Counted from the stretch's first letter, positions 1-6,688 are shown. The stretch is 9,715 bases of DNA from Candidatus Latescibacterota bacterium (GCA_030608245.1 JAUWEO010000047.1:1-9715); one strand, 5' to 3'. Program-made: numbers and translations. Notes: a model not told the origin generated them from the letters alone.

Positions 1-594
1 ATAGATGATAACCATCTCTGTTTTACTATCGGTGATGTTTCTGGAAAGGGCGTGCCTGCGGCGCTGTTTATGGCTGTAACCAAAACGCTTATCAAGGCAA
101 AAATCAACATCGGCATTACTCCTGATGAAATTCTGAGCAGAGCCAACAACGAACTCTCCGTTGACAATGATTCCTGTATGTTTGTGACTATCTTTTGTGG
201 TATTTTGAATGTGAAAACAGGCGAAGTTTTTTACACAAACGGTGGACACAATCCCCCGTTAGTGATCCGCCAGGGGAGGGAGGTCATTTTCCTGAAAGGG
301 TCTGGCGGAATTGCCATAGGCGTTATGGAGAATATGACCTTTGAGACAGAAAGGTTGGTCTTACAGCCTGGCGATTCCCTTTTTATGTATACTGATGGCG
401 TCACAGAGGCTGTGAACAAAAAGGAAGAATTGTTTTCAGAAGAAAGATTAATAAAAGAAGTAACAGCCCTGCAGGGAAAATCTATTCAGGGATTGGTTGA
501 GGGCGTAATGCAAAAACTCGAAACATTTTCCCAAGGAATGTCACAAGCAGACGATATCACTATGATGATTTTAGAGAAGCGTGCAGACGAATGA
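1..594 (+). CDS. SpoIIE/RsbU-type PP2C serine/threonine phosphatase, C-terminal part (5' end outside window)
   Basis: The reading frame is open from base 1 and ends at TGA 592-594, giving 197 visible residues; the start and any sensor domain lie upstream. The PP2C-type (SpoIIE) catalytic core is recognisable: GDVSGKG with its metal-binding Asp at codon 34-36, followed by the PAALFMA helix; YTDGVTEA with Asp at codon 394-396; and a terminal ADDITMMIL with two Asp codons at 550-555. In SpoIIE and RsbU these acidic residues hold the Mn/Mg ions. Family role: removing phosphate from the serine of a STAS anti-anti-sigma protein, so opposing an RsbW-type kinase. Such a kinase and STAS proteins follow directly downstream, so this is probably the phosphatase arm of that switch. 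The family assignment is secure; the input signal cannot be read from this fragment. A GTG at 52 is an internal Val codon of the GKGVP motif, not a start. Confidence 0.93.
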   Translation: MDDNHLCFTIGDVSGKGVPAALFMAVTKTLIKAKINIGITPDEILSRANNELSVDNDSCMFVTIFCGILNVKTGEVFYTNGGHNPPLVIRQGREVIFLKGSGGIAIGVMENMTFETERLVLQPGDSLFMYTDGVTEAVNKKEELFSEERLIKEVTALQGKSIQGLVEGVMQKLETFSQGMSQADDITMMILEKRADE

Positions 595-662
595 AGTTTT
601 CAGTAGAGATCAACGGGCAGAGTTTAGTTCTGCTCCCCCAGGACATTGGGACCTATGGATAA
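591..662 (+). other. possible 23-codon ORF overlapping the phosphatase stop (ATGA)
   Basis: The ATG at 591-593 overlaps the phosphatase TGA (592-594) in the classic ATGA arrangement. It opens a 23-residue frame, MKFSVEINGQSLVLLPQDIG followed by TYG, ending at TAA 660-662. The MKFSVEINGQSLVLLP stretch looks like the first beta strands of a STAS-like protein. It may be a translational-coupling leader, a truncated remnant of a STAS gene, or chance. Nothing shows that it makes a stable protein. Confidence 0.25.
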
Positions 663-675
663 TATCGAGGTGATG

Positions 676-1098
676 ATGAGCGAGAAAATATGCGTTAAAC
701 TCAAGAATGACCTCTCCGAAATCGAGAGACTAAGTCAAATCGTGACTGAATTCGCAAAGCGTAACCATTTGCCTTCCAGGGTCTTATTTGATCTGAACTT
801 GGCCTTAGAGGAAGTTTTGACTAATGTTATCTCTTATGGGTACCAAGATAGCAATGAACACCAGATAATCATCCGTATTTGCTTAGAAAATGGGGAATTA
901 ACAGCGGTGGTGGAAGACGATGGCCAACCGTTTAACCCATTAGAGGTTCCGGAACCGGACTTGGAAAAAACACTCGAGGAAAGGCCAGTGGGAGGATTGG
1001 GGATTTATCTGACTCGAAAATTAATGGATGAATTGGAGTATAAACAACAAGGGGGGAAAAATATTCTTGTGATGAAGAAAAATACAGTGGGTGATTAA
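676..1098 (+). CDS. RsbW/SpoIIAB-type anti-sigma factor / protein serine kinase (GHKL ATPase fold)
   Basis: A 140-residue single-domain protein of the HATPase_c_2 family. The N-box lies in LALEEVLTNVISYGY with Glu46 and Asn50, the general-base and Mg-ligand positions in SpoIIAB. The G1 box is DDGQPF (Asp81, Gly83) and the G2 box is VGGLGIYL (Gly106-Gly109). Length and motif spacing match a complete kinase. Family members use ATP to phosphorylate a STAS protein and sequester a sigma factor or another target. I chose ATG 676 because GAGGTGAT (667-674) matches the anti-Shine-Dalgarno sequence with GAGG ending 5 bases before it, and because the first beta strand (KICVKLK) then starts near residue 4. 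ATG 655, ATG 673 and TTG 646 are in-frame alternatives. It lies 81 bases after the phosphatase and 50 before the STAS gene, so one operon is likely. No sigma factor partner is in view. Confidence 0.92.
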   Translation: MSEKICVKLKNDLSEIERLSQIVTEFAKRNHLPSRVLFDLNLALEEVLTNVISYGYQDSNEHQIIIRICLENGELTAVVEDDGQPFNPLEVPEPDLEKTLEERPVGGLGIYLTRKLMDELEYKQQGGKNILVMKKNTVGD

Positions 1099-1148
1099 AG
1101 GCATTGTGGACAAGCACAAGAAAACCGGTTTTCTAAGGAGGGATAAGA

Positions 1149-1493
1149 ATGAAAATCACAGAGAGCAAAAGAGGAGATGTGGCTGTTCTTGGGTTAAAGG
1201 GAAGGTTGGACGCCAGCACATCAAATGAACTGGAGGAGAAACTCCTGGGATTGACAAGCAAAGGCGAGAAGCTATTTGTGGTTGATTTTTCCCAGTTAGA
1301 CTATATCAGCAGCTCCGGCCTGCGGGTGTTCCTTTTGGTGGCAAAGGAATTGAAGAAAGTCAATGGAGCAATCGTACTCTGCTCCATGAAAGATTATATC
1401 AAGGAAGTATTTGACATTGCCGGTTTTTCTTCCATTTTCCATATCTGTCTCACCCAGGAAGAGGCAGTAGAGGCAGCAAATGATTCTCAGTAA
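1149..1493 (+). CDS. STAS-domain anti-anti-sigma factor (RsbV/SpoIIAA-like)
   Basis: A complete 114-residue STAS protein. The pattern VVDFSQLDYISSSGLR (residues 44-59) is the signature loop at the start of the helix that carries the phosphorylated serine. By alignment with the D-S-[ST]-G loop of RsbV the acceptor should be Ser55, with the usual preceding Asp replaced by Ser54. In the partner-switching pathway the unphosphorylated form binds the RsbW-type kinase and frees its target; the kinase inactivates it and the SpoIIE phosphatase restores it. All three components are adjacent here. The start is firm: AAGGAGGG (1135-1142) lies 6 bases before the ATG. It closely resembles the STAS domain at the N-terminus of the next gene (IDFSDVDYLSSAGIR), so the two probably arose by duplication or share the same kinase. 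Confidence 0.94.
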   Translation: MKITESKRGDVAVLGLKGRLDASTSNELEEKLLGLTSKGEKLFVVDFSQLDYISSSGLRVFLLVAKELKKVNGAIVLCSMKDYIKEVFDIAGFSSIFHICLTQEEAVEAANDSQ

Positions 1494-1566
1494 TTAGAGA
1501 GTAAGCTCGATAAGAGAGTTTGCTGCTGAGAGAGAAGTATCGATTGACTGGTAAAAAGTCTCTTGT

Positions 1567-1595
1567 TGTCTATCTGAGCTACAAACAAATAGACA
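1567..1595. repeat. short inverted repeat in the gap before the STAS-kinase gene
   Basis: TGTCTAT (1567-1573) is repeated as its exact complement ATAGACA (1589-1595) across a 15-base loop. It lies in the 138-base gap between the STAS gene and the STAS-kinase fusion, the widest gap in the cluster. It could be an operator or weak hairpin. There is no T-run after it, so it is not an intrinsic terminator, and I see no convincing -35/-10 pair in this gap. Confidence 0.25.
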
Positions 1596-1631
1596 GGATT
1601 AACTATTGACGTCAAGAGATATGGGGAATTG

Positions 1632-4025
1632 ATGTTAGAAATAAGGATTACTTTTGAAAGCTCAATACCGGTGTTTAACCTGAAAGGCCGTTTCGATGGG
1701 TATGGAGCTTCCTTATTTGATAAGGAAACAACGAAAATCAATGATGAAATCAACCGTTGGGTTATTGATTTTTCAGATGTTGATTATTTGTCAAGTGCAG
1801 GGATCAGATCATTAATAAAGGTTGAAAAATCATTGCGATCGAGAGAGGGTGGACTGATTTTAGTTGGATTATCGTCTGATTTAACAAAAGTTTTGGAGCT
1901 TACAGGTCTGCTTGGTCAGTTTTGTATTTCTGATTCACTTTCAGAAGCATTGAAGCAAGTTGAAGAGACCACAATCGCTGATAAAACTTCAACTCAATAT
2001 TTAATCAATAATAGAGACTATGTACTACGATGGTTATCTGATCAGGGTTGTATTCTTGATTTATGGGGATCATTTGACAAAGTTACAAGAGGAGATCTCT
2101 CTGCCGAAAATCTCATAGGGACAAATCTCCAAGAATTGGGATACGCTTTTGGCATTGCTGGGCTTGGCCATTCAAAGAATCAAGCTTTCGAAGCTATCGG
2201 AGAATTTGTTTCCGGTGAAACATTTGCCGGTATTATCCCCGCTGACGGCCACTGCCTTTCTGACTTTCTTATAACAGACAAACCATCTGATGCAGAAGCT
2301 TATATTTTATCTGCTATTGGGTTTTCCGGAAAACCAGCAGGAGTATTGGAAGTGAAAAGCGGTTCAAGTTTCACTTTGGAAGACCTGATTGTGGACATTT
2401 TTGATTTGGTGACAGACGAAAAAGGGGAATCCCCATCGTTGGTTGGGTTGATAATTATGGCTGAGGCAGATGAAATAGTTTATACACATTTCAAGACCCA
2501 AAAAGATATGATAAATAATGAATATTGTGAAGATAGATTCTCAGAAGAGAAAGCGGTTATAATCATTGGAATCGCAGGAGATAAAACATCTCTTGAATCA
2601 TCAGAGTATAAATCAATCTCTCATTTCATTGAACGAATTGATAGATATCCCATAAATAGAAACAGGTTCTTTCTTGGACATGGGGTAATATTGTCAGAAT
2701 TAGCGACTCCATCAATTGACGTGGAGCCAGATGATAATATTCGCTCTATAGTGAGATTAGATAATCTCAAGGGAGTTGCACATTTTAATCCACATTCCAA
2801 AATAAAAAACGGCGAAATTTGGTTTTATCTTCCCCAATCCATTCGTTCTGCAGATGAAAAAAGACTAAAAATCGAACTGGAAGATGGAACTGAGCTAAAA
2901 GACGAATGGCAAATCATTGTACGACGAATATATTCAGAAACAGGACGAATTGTCCTTTCTCAATTACATGGTGGTTTTACCTCAAAAACATTTAGAGTAA
3001 CCAGTTATGACAAAGATGGCAGAAGGTTACTTCCCACAATCTTGAAAATCGGTTCGATAAGAAATACAGAAAATGAAGTAAGTGCTTATCATAATTTTGT
3101 CAAAAAGTTCATCTTGAATAATAGCGTGACAATTATGGGCACTACTTATCATAGCAATTGGGGAGGATTACGCTATAATTTTGTTGGTATTAATGGGCCA
3201 GAAAGCAAATTGACTTGGTTGACTGATTATTATCGCAAGTTACCTACCGAGAGGTTGATACCATTGTTTGACAGGATATTCACTCAAATACTCAAACCTT
3301 GGTACGGACAACCTAAATGGGAAGTTATGTATCCTTATGAGGAACATAATCCTCTATCTATGTTCTCCGAGATATTTAGTGCTTTTGAAAAAGAGTTTGG
3401 AGTTTCAGCCGACAAAAAAACCGTGTATTGCCAGGAACTTGGTATAGAGCTTCCTAATCCATACCATTTCTTGAAATATGAATATCCAAAACGTAAGAAA
3501 AACTCGACACTCTGGTATGAATCCGTAACTCACGGAGATCTCAATATGCAAAACATCTTACTTGATGAGATTGAAAACATATACGTTATCGATTTCTCCG
3601 AGACTAAGCCACGGAATATTGTTTCTGACTTTGCCAGACTTGAGCCGATATTTAAAATTGAAATGACTCATCTGGAAAATGAAAATGACTTGAAAGAGCT
3701 TTTGGAATTTGAAGCAGGATTAGCTGAAGCCAATTCAATCGGGGAGAAACCACTATTCAAATACAAAGGTTCTGATCCAATGGTAGAGAAGGCATATGAG
3801 ATGATTTGTCGCATGAGAAAATACGCCGATATTGTTACCCTGTTTGATAACGACATTGTTCCTTATTTGCTTGCGATTTTGGAATGGACTTATCCTATTG
3901 TCTGCTACACAGGTCTTGGGTTTTTGAGAAAGAAATTGTCAGTTTACAGTGCTGGCCTCATCTGTCAGAAGATTATTCAATTGGATAGGGTAAAAACTCC
4001 GAAAACCCGGCCATTGCTCAGTTGA
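1632..4025 (+). CDS. STAS - uncharacterised middle region - APH-fold kinase fusion protein
   Basis: A 797-residue multidomain protein. Residues about 1-112 are a STAS domain, VIDFSDVDYLSSAGIR (45-60), keeping Ser55 at the expected phosphoacceptor position but with Ala56 where the free STAS protein has Ser. Residues about 120-350 form a region I cannot assign; landmarks are GIAGLGHS, GEF (190-192), IIPADG (Asp205), SDF (210-212) and LGHG (348-351). Residues about 430-790 are a kinase of the aminoglycoside phosphotransferase/choline kinase fold: a glycine-rich turn HGGFTSKTF (446-454), the ATP-anchoring Lys472 in TILKIG, a likely helix-C Glu482, the catalytic loop HGDLNMQN (Asp636, Asn641) and the metal-binding IDFSE (Asp654). 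All key residues are present, so it is probably active. The substrate is unknown. ATG 1632 is preferred (GGGGA at 1623-1627); TTG 1629 would add one residue. The gene is much more A+T-rich than those to its right. Its place behind phosphatase, kinase and STAS genes suggests that STAS phosphorylation controls the kinase. Confidence 0.85.
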   Translation: MLEIRITFESSIPVFNLKGRFDGYGASLFDKETTKINDEINRWVIDFSDVDYLSSAGIRSLIKVEKSLRSREGGLILVGLSSDLTKVLELTGLLGQFCISDSLSEALKQVEETTIADKTSTQYLINNRDYVLRWLSDQGCILDLWGSFDKVTRGDLSAENLIGTNLQELGYAFGIAGLGHSKNQAFEAIGEFVSGETFAGIIPADGHCLSDFLITDKPSDAEAYILSAIGFSGKPAGVLEVKSGSSFTLEDLIVDIFDLVTDEKGESPSLVGLIIMAEADEIVYTHFKTQKDMINNEYCEDRFSEEKAVIIIGIAGDKTSLESSEYKSISHFIERIDRYPINRNRFFLGHGVILSELATPSIDVEPDDNIRSIVRLDNLKGVAHFNPHSKIKNGEIWFYLPQSIRSADEKRLKIELEDGTELKDEWQIIVRRIYSETGRIVLSQLHGGFTSKTFRVTSYDKDGRRLLPTILKIGSIRNTENEVSAYHNFVKKFILNNSVTIMGTTYHSNWGGLRYNFVGINGPESKLTWLTDYYRKLPTERLIPLFDRIFTQILKPWYGQPKWEVMYPYEEHNPLSMFSEIFSAFEKEFGVSADKKTVYCQELGIELPNPYHFLKYEYPKRKKNSTLWYESVTHGDLNMQNILLDEIENIYVIDFSETKPRNIVSDFARLEPIFKIEMTHLENENDLKELLEFEAGLAEANSIGEKPLFKYKGSDPMVEKAYEMICRMRKYADIVTLFDNDIVPYLLAILEWTYPIVCYTGLGFLRKKLSVYSAGLICQKIIQLDRVKTPKTRPLLS

Positions 4026-4093
4026 TTATCGCCAAGTTCACCTTGATTGAAGCCTATTGAGGTAAGGAACCCCGAATTTTTCCTAAAAAATCC

Positions 4094-4122
4094 TTGCATT
4101 TACTTAGGGAATGTATTAGATT
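4094..4122 (+). promoter_or_regulatory. sigma70-like promoter of the structured RNA
   Basis: A -35 element TTGCAT (4094-4099) and a -10 element TAGATT (4117-4122) are separated by exactly 17 bases. Transcription would start about 7 bases after the -10, near A4129, which is the first base of the RNA's closing stem. The fit between predicted start and RNA structure supports both calls. Confidence 0.65.
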
Positions 4123-4128
4123 AGAATT

Positions 4129-4299
4129 ATCCTGCATTGGTGATGTAAAAACAGATGAGGAATCCAAACTGTTTGAGAGGGAATCCTGCTCCGGGCATGG
4201 ATTACAGGCCCCTTAGAACGGGGAAGCAAGAGATGTTCGGGCGGACAACCACTGTGGCATAAATGGTTCTCTCGGAAGTGAACATTGCCTTTGCAGGAT
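4129..4299 (+). ncRNA. structured non-coding RNA of unknown family (6S-like at best)
   Basis: About 171 bases with no plausible ORF. The ends pair: ATCCTGCA (4129-4136) with TGCAGGAT (4292-4299), then a 2x2 mismatch, then GGTGATGT (4139-4146) with ACATTGCC (4282-4289, two G-U pairs), making a closing stem of 16 pairs. Inside are a side hairpin AACAG/CTGTT (4150-4154 with 4169-4173), a stem GAGAG/CTCTC (4175-4179 with 4269-4273), and a hairpin CCGGGCAT/ATGTTCGG (4191-4198 with 4233-4240, two G-U pairs) with a purine-rich internal loop capped by CCCC/GGGG (4209-4212 with 4220-4223). It has its own promoter and terminator, and the next genes are on the other strand, so it is not a leader or riboswitch. 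Length, closing stem and asymmetric central loop recall 6S RNA, which binds RNA polymerase, but the branched upper part is unlike the usual 6S rod. The mature RNA probably includes the terminator, to about 4336. Confidence 0.6.
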
Positions 4300-4305
4300 T
4301 TTTTA

Positions 4306-4336
4306 AAAAGCCTCGCATAAAGCGAGGCTTTTCTTT
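4306..4336. terminator. intrinsic terminator, possibly bidirectional
   Basis: A perfect 11-pair stem AAAAGCCTCGC (4306-4316) / GCGAGGCTTTT (4322-4332) closes a 5-base loop, ATAAA. The + strand continues as TTTTCTTT (4329-4336), a good U-tract for ending the structured RNA. On the - strand a run of five T (complement of 4305-4309) follows the stem, so it could also end the dnaG-tRNA transcript. Confidence 0.88.
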
Positions 4337-4377
4337 AGGTTCAGATTCTCACAATCACAAACGAAATAAAGAGTGAG

Positions 4378-4451
4378 TGGGCCCACTAGGACTCGAACCT
4401 AGGACCAGTCGATTATGAGTCGACTGCTCTGACCACCTGAGCTATGGGCCC
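4378..4451 (-). tRNA. tRNA with CAU anticodon, probably tRNA-Ile2 (lysidine-modified, reads AUA)
   Basis: The - strand folds into a full 74-base cloverleaf: acceptor GGGCCCA/TGGGCCC, D-arm GCTC/GAGC, anticodon stem GTCGA/TCGAC with loop CTCATAA (anticodon CAT, complement of 4415-4417), a 5-base variable loop, T-arm CTAGG/CCTAG with TTCGAGT, and discriminator A at 4378. CCA is not encoded; CTC follows, so a CCA-adding enzyme must finish the end. A CAU anticodon may mean elongator Met or Ile2. The C4-G69 and C5-G68 acceptor pairs are those favoured by the lysidine synthetase TilS, and the general sequence resembles E. coli ileX, so Ile2 is preferred; initiator tRNA is excluded because the 1-72 pair is matched G-C. 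It lies 36 bases downstream of dnaG on the same strand and may be co-transcribed with it. Confidence 0.93.
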
Positions 4452-4487
4452 TGTAAATATCAAATATAAAAAGCCTCCTGTTAAAAG

Positions 4488-6278
4488 TCAAGTTTTTTGA
4501 ACCACCAATTCCGCTTTTTCTTTCACCAAATTATTATACTGCCGATTTAATTCGTCCACCCGACCCTCATCACCTTCTCGCTGAGCTGTGGCTATCTCTG
4601 TTCTGATTTGACTCAGCTTTTCAGAGATACCATCGGTTCTCACCCGGTGAAGGCAGTCAGTTAGGGACTCTTCGATGTAGTTCTCATCTAACCCCTCGGT
4701 GCTTAGTTTTGCCACAAAACTTGCTAATGAGGGTTCTTGCAGGCGATCTATAACGACGGCGGCCTGAGGTTCACCGGCTGCCCGACATACCTCGAAGATG
4801 GTCTCGGCAATCTCTCTAAAACCTCCAGCAGAGAAATCTTCCGGGTTCAGTTCCTTCATTACCTCCTCTGCAATAGTTTTTCTGCCTAACATAATCCGTA
4901 GCAGCTCCCTTTGGACCACTGGACCTTGAGGTTCTGTCTCTGCCTTTGTCAGGGATTGTTGCTCCCAGTCGGCCGCTTTTTGTCGCTTCTTCTGTCTTGC
5001 CATTTCCCGGTGAACCGCTTTTTCGTCGGTGTTGAGTCTTTCGACAATTTGTCTCACTATCAAGTCCCTTTTGATCTCATCTTTAATCCTCGAGGCAGTC
5101 TCCACAAGCTGGGCAATTGCTTCTCTTTTCCCCTCCACAGTTGTCAGGTCCTGGGTTTTTGCTATAGTTTCCAGCTTATAATCCAGGATTTCCTTGGCTT
5201 GGCCCAGAAGGTCCTGGAATGCTTCGCCACCTCGTTCTCGCACAAAGCTGTCCGGATCATAGCCCTTGGGCAGTGAAACGACATTCACCCCCAGGCCTGC
5301 CTCCAAAAGAGTGTCAATCCCTCTGAAAGCAGCAGCAGAGCCAGCCAGGTCGGCATCGTAAACCAGGGTAACTCTATGGGTGTAACGGCAGAGAAGTCCT
5401 GCCTGCCCTTTGGTCAGGGCTGTTCCCGAGGAGGCCACTACATTGGCAATCCCTGCCTCCACCAACCGAAGCAAGTCAGTGTAGCCCTCTACCACGATAG
5501 CCCGTTCTGCCTTTCGGATAGCATCTCTGGCCTGTCTCAATCCATAAAGGACAAAACTTTTCTGGTAAATGGGGGTCTCGGGAGAGTTGAGGTACTTCGG
5601 TTCCTGTGAGTCCTCTAACGCTCGGGCGCCGAAGGCGACCGTCCTGCCGCTGCGGTCTTGAATGGGAAACATAATCCGGTCACGAAATCGATCGTAGAAT
5701 CCGCTATCATCTCTTTTTATAGCCAGGCCGCTTTTTTCTAAAAGCGTCCCAGAGATAGACCTCTGGGCGGCCACTTTGAGCAGACCATCCCAGTCAGACG
5801 GACTATAGCCCAAACCGAATTCCTGGACGATTTTCTCAGAGAGCAGCCGGCCCTTCAGGTAAGTCCTGGCTTTTTCTGCCCGTTTGTCTTTTGACAAAAG
5901 GTGGTGGAAGTACTTTTGAGCAAATTCATTAGCCTGATAAAGCAGATCATTTGTCTTATCCTTCTTCCCCTCGCTTCTGGATTCGGGCAGACTCACCCCG
6001 GCCCTTTCTGCCAGAATCCTTACCGCCTCCAGAAAGCTTATCTTCTGCGTTTCGATCAGAAAAGAGAAGGCGTTTCCCCCGGTCTTGCATCCGAAACAGT
6101 GGTATATCTGTTTCTCCGGATTGACAGAGAAAGAGGGGGTTTTCTCCGGGTGGAAAGGACACAGACCGAAGTAGTTCTTGCCTCTTTTCTTGAGGGAAAC
6201 ATACTCGGAGACAAGTTCTACGATGTCGGTTCTCTCTCTTATTTCTTCTATTGTCTCTTCGGGAATTCGGTAGGCCAT
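4488..6278 (-). CDS. dnaG: DNA primase DnaG
   Basis: A complete 596-residue bacterial primase, which makes the RNA primers for lagging-strand synthesis and docks on the DnaB helicase. The CHC2 zinc-binding domain is N-terminal with Cys40, His43, Cys61 and Cys64 (CPFH and HCFGC). The RNA polymerase core follows, with KYLNSPETP near residues 230-240, then the TOPRIM motifs EGYTD (Glu264) and YDADLAG (Asp308, Asp310), which bind the catalytic metals. Residues from about 450 (VVQRELLRIMLG onward) fit the helicase-interaction domain. All key residues are present and the length is normal. ATG at 6278 is supported by GGAGGG (complement of 6283-6288), 4 bases away, and by the canonical N-terminus RIPEETIEEIRERTDIVELV. 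The usual rpoD neighbour is absent; a tRNA lies downstream instead. Transcription probably starts from the promoter at 6327-6356. Confidence 0.98.
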   Translation of the reverse strand: MAYRIPEETIEEIRERTDIVELVSEYVSLKKRGKNYFGLCPFHPEKTPSFSVNPEKQIYHCFGCKTGGNAFSFLIETQKISFLEAVRILAERAGVSLPESRSEGKKDKTNDLLYQANEFAQKYFHHLLSKDKRAEKARTYLKGRLLSEKIVQEFGLGYSPSDWDGLLKVAAQRSISGTLLEKSGLAIKRDDSGFYDRFRDRIMFPIQDRSGRTVAFGARALEDSQEPKYLNSPETPIYQKSFVLYGLRQARDAIRKAERAIVVEGYTDLLRLVEAGIANVVASSGTALTKGQAGLLCRYTHRVTLVYDADLAGSAAAFRGIDTLLEAGLGVNVVSLPKGYDPDSFVRERGGEAFQDLLGQAKEILDYKLETIAKTQDLTTVEGKREAIAQLVETASRIKDEIKRDLIVRQIVERLNTDEKAVHREMARQKKRQKAADWEQQSLTKAETEPQGPVVQRELLRIMLGRKTIAEEVMKELNPEDFSAGGFREIAETIFEVCRAAGEPQAAVVIDRLQEPSLASFVAKLSTEGLDENYIEESLTDCLHRVRTDGISEKLSQIRTEIATAQREGDEGRVDELNRQYNNLVKEKAELVVQKT

Positions 6279-6326
6279 AGTGCCCTCCGGGGAAGTTTTC
6301 CAGCCAGCTCCATCCGTGGACCACTG

Positions 6327-6356
6327 ATAATATAAGGGGAAATCTCACTCCGTCAA
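6327..6356 (-). promoter_or_regulatory. sigma70-like promoter of dnaG
   Basis: On the - strand TTGACG (complement of 6351-6356) and TATTAT (complement of 6327-6332) are separated by 18 bases. Transcription would begin near 6320, leaving an untranslated leader of about 40 bases before the dnaG ATG at 6278. Confidence 0.7.
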
Positions 6357-6685
6357 GTCCATTTTAATCGGCGGACAATAATGCAGGACTCAAGGATCAG
6401 CAGTGCATTGAGTTGAAAAATAGGTGTTGCTTTCCGCTGGGAGATTCATATTTTTATCAAATGGCAAATTGCTTTTGGTAATGTGACCTGTTCTTGACTT
6501 CAAGGATGTCGAATCCGGAAGGCCTCTCTCAACAGGGAGAACCTGTAAGAACTCTTCTGTGGAGGGCTGGTTTCTGCCGTTGATATCATCCTGAGGTTCC
6601 TTTGAGGTCATAAACCGAACTTTCTCTCACCACAGCGAAGGCTTCACTTCCGCATTCGCTGAATTTTGAGGAATCGCCATTTAAG
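6357..6685. other. about 330 bases without a convincing gene
   Basis: This separates the divergent dnaG promoter from the glycosyltransferase. It presumably contains the promoter of the latter, but I see no good -35/-10 pair; the nearest is TTGCTT (from about 6428) followed after 16 bases by TATTTT. A 73-codon frame on the - strand (6390-6611) has no clear ribosome site or recognisable motif. GAGGA at 6668-6672 is a distant, weak ribosome site for the glycosyltransferase. Confidence 0.4.
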
Positions 6686-6688
6686 TTG

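Noticed and set aside
1541..1580. Possible promoter before the STAS-kinase gene (TTGACT near 1544)
   Set aside because: No acceptable -10 element lies at a suitable distance.
4205..4228. SRP RNA domain IV-like CAGG ... AAGCA within the structured RNA
   Set aside because: An extra A, a 7-base apical loop instead of a GNRA-type tetraloop, and no pairing stem just outside the loop argue against SRP RNA.
4129..4299. Riboswitch or leader RNA
   Set aside because: The next genes lie on the opposite strand and a terminator follows directly, so there is no downstream gene for it to control.
5901..6348. Overlapping ORFs of 130-144 codons on both strands over the start of dnaG
   Set aside because: They are shadows of dnaG, whose zinc-finger domain and start fully explain this stretch.
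6390..6611. 73-codon ORF on the - strand upstream of the dnaG promoter
   Set aside because: It has only a weak purine stretch in place of a ribosome site, no recognisable domain and a very polar random-looking composition; conservation would be needed to call it.
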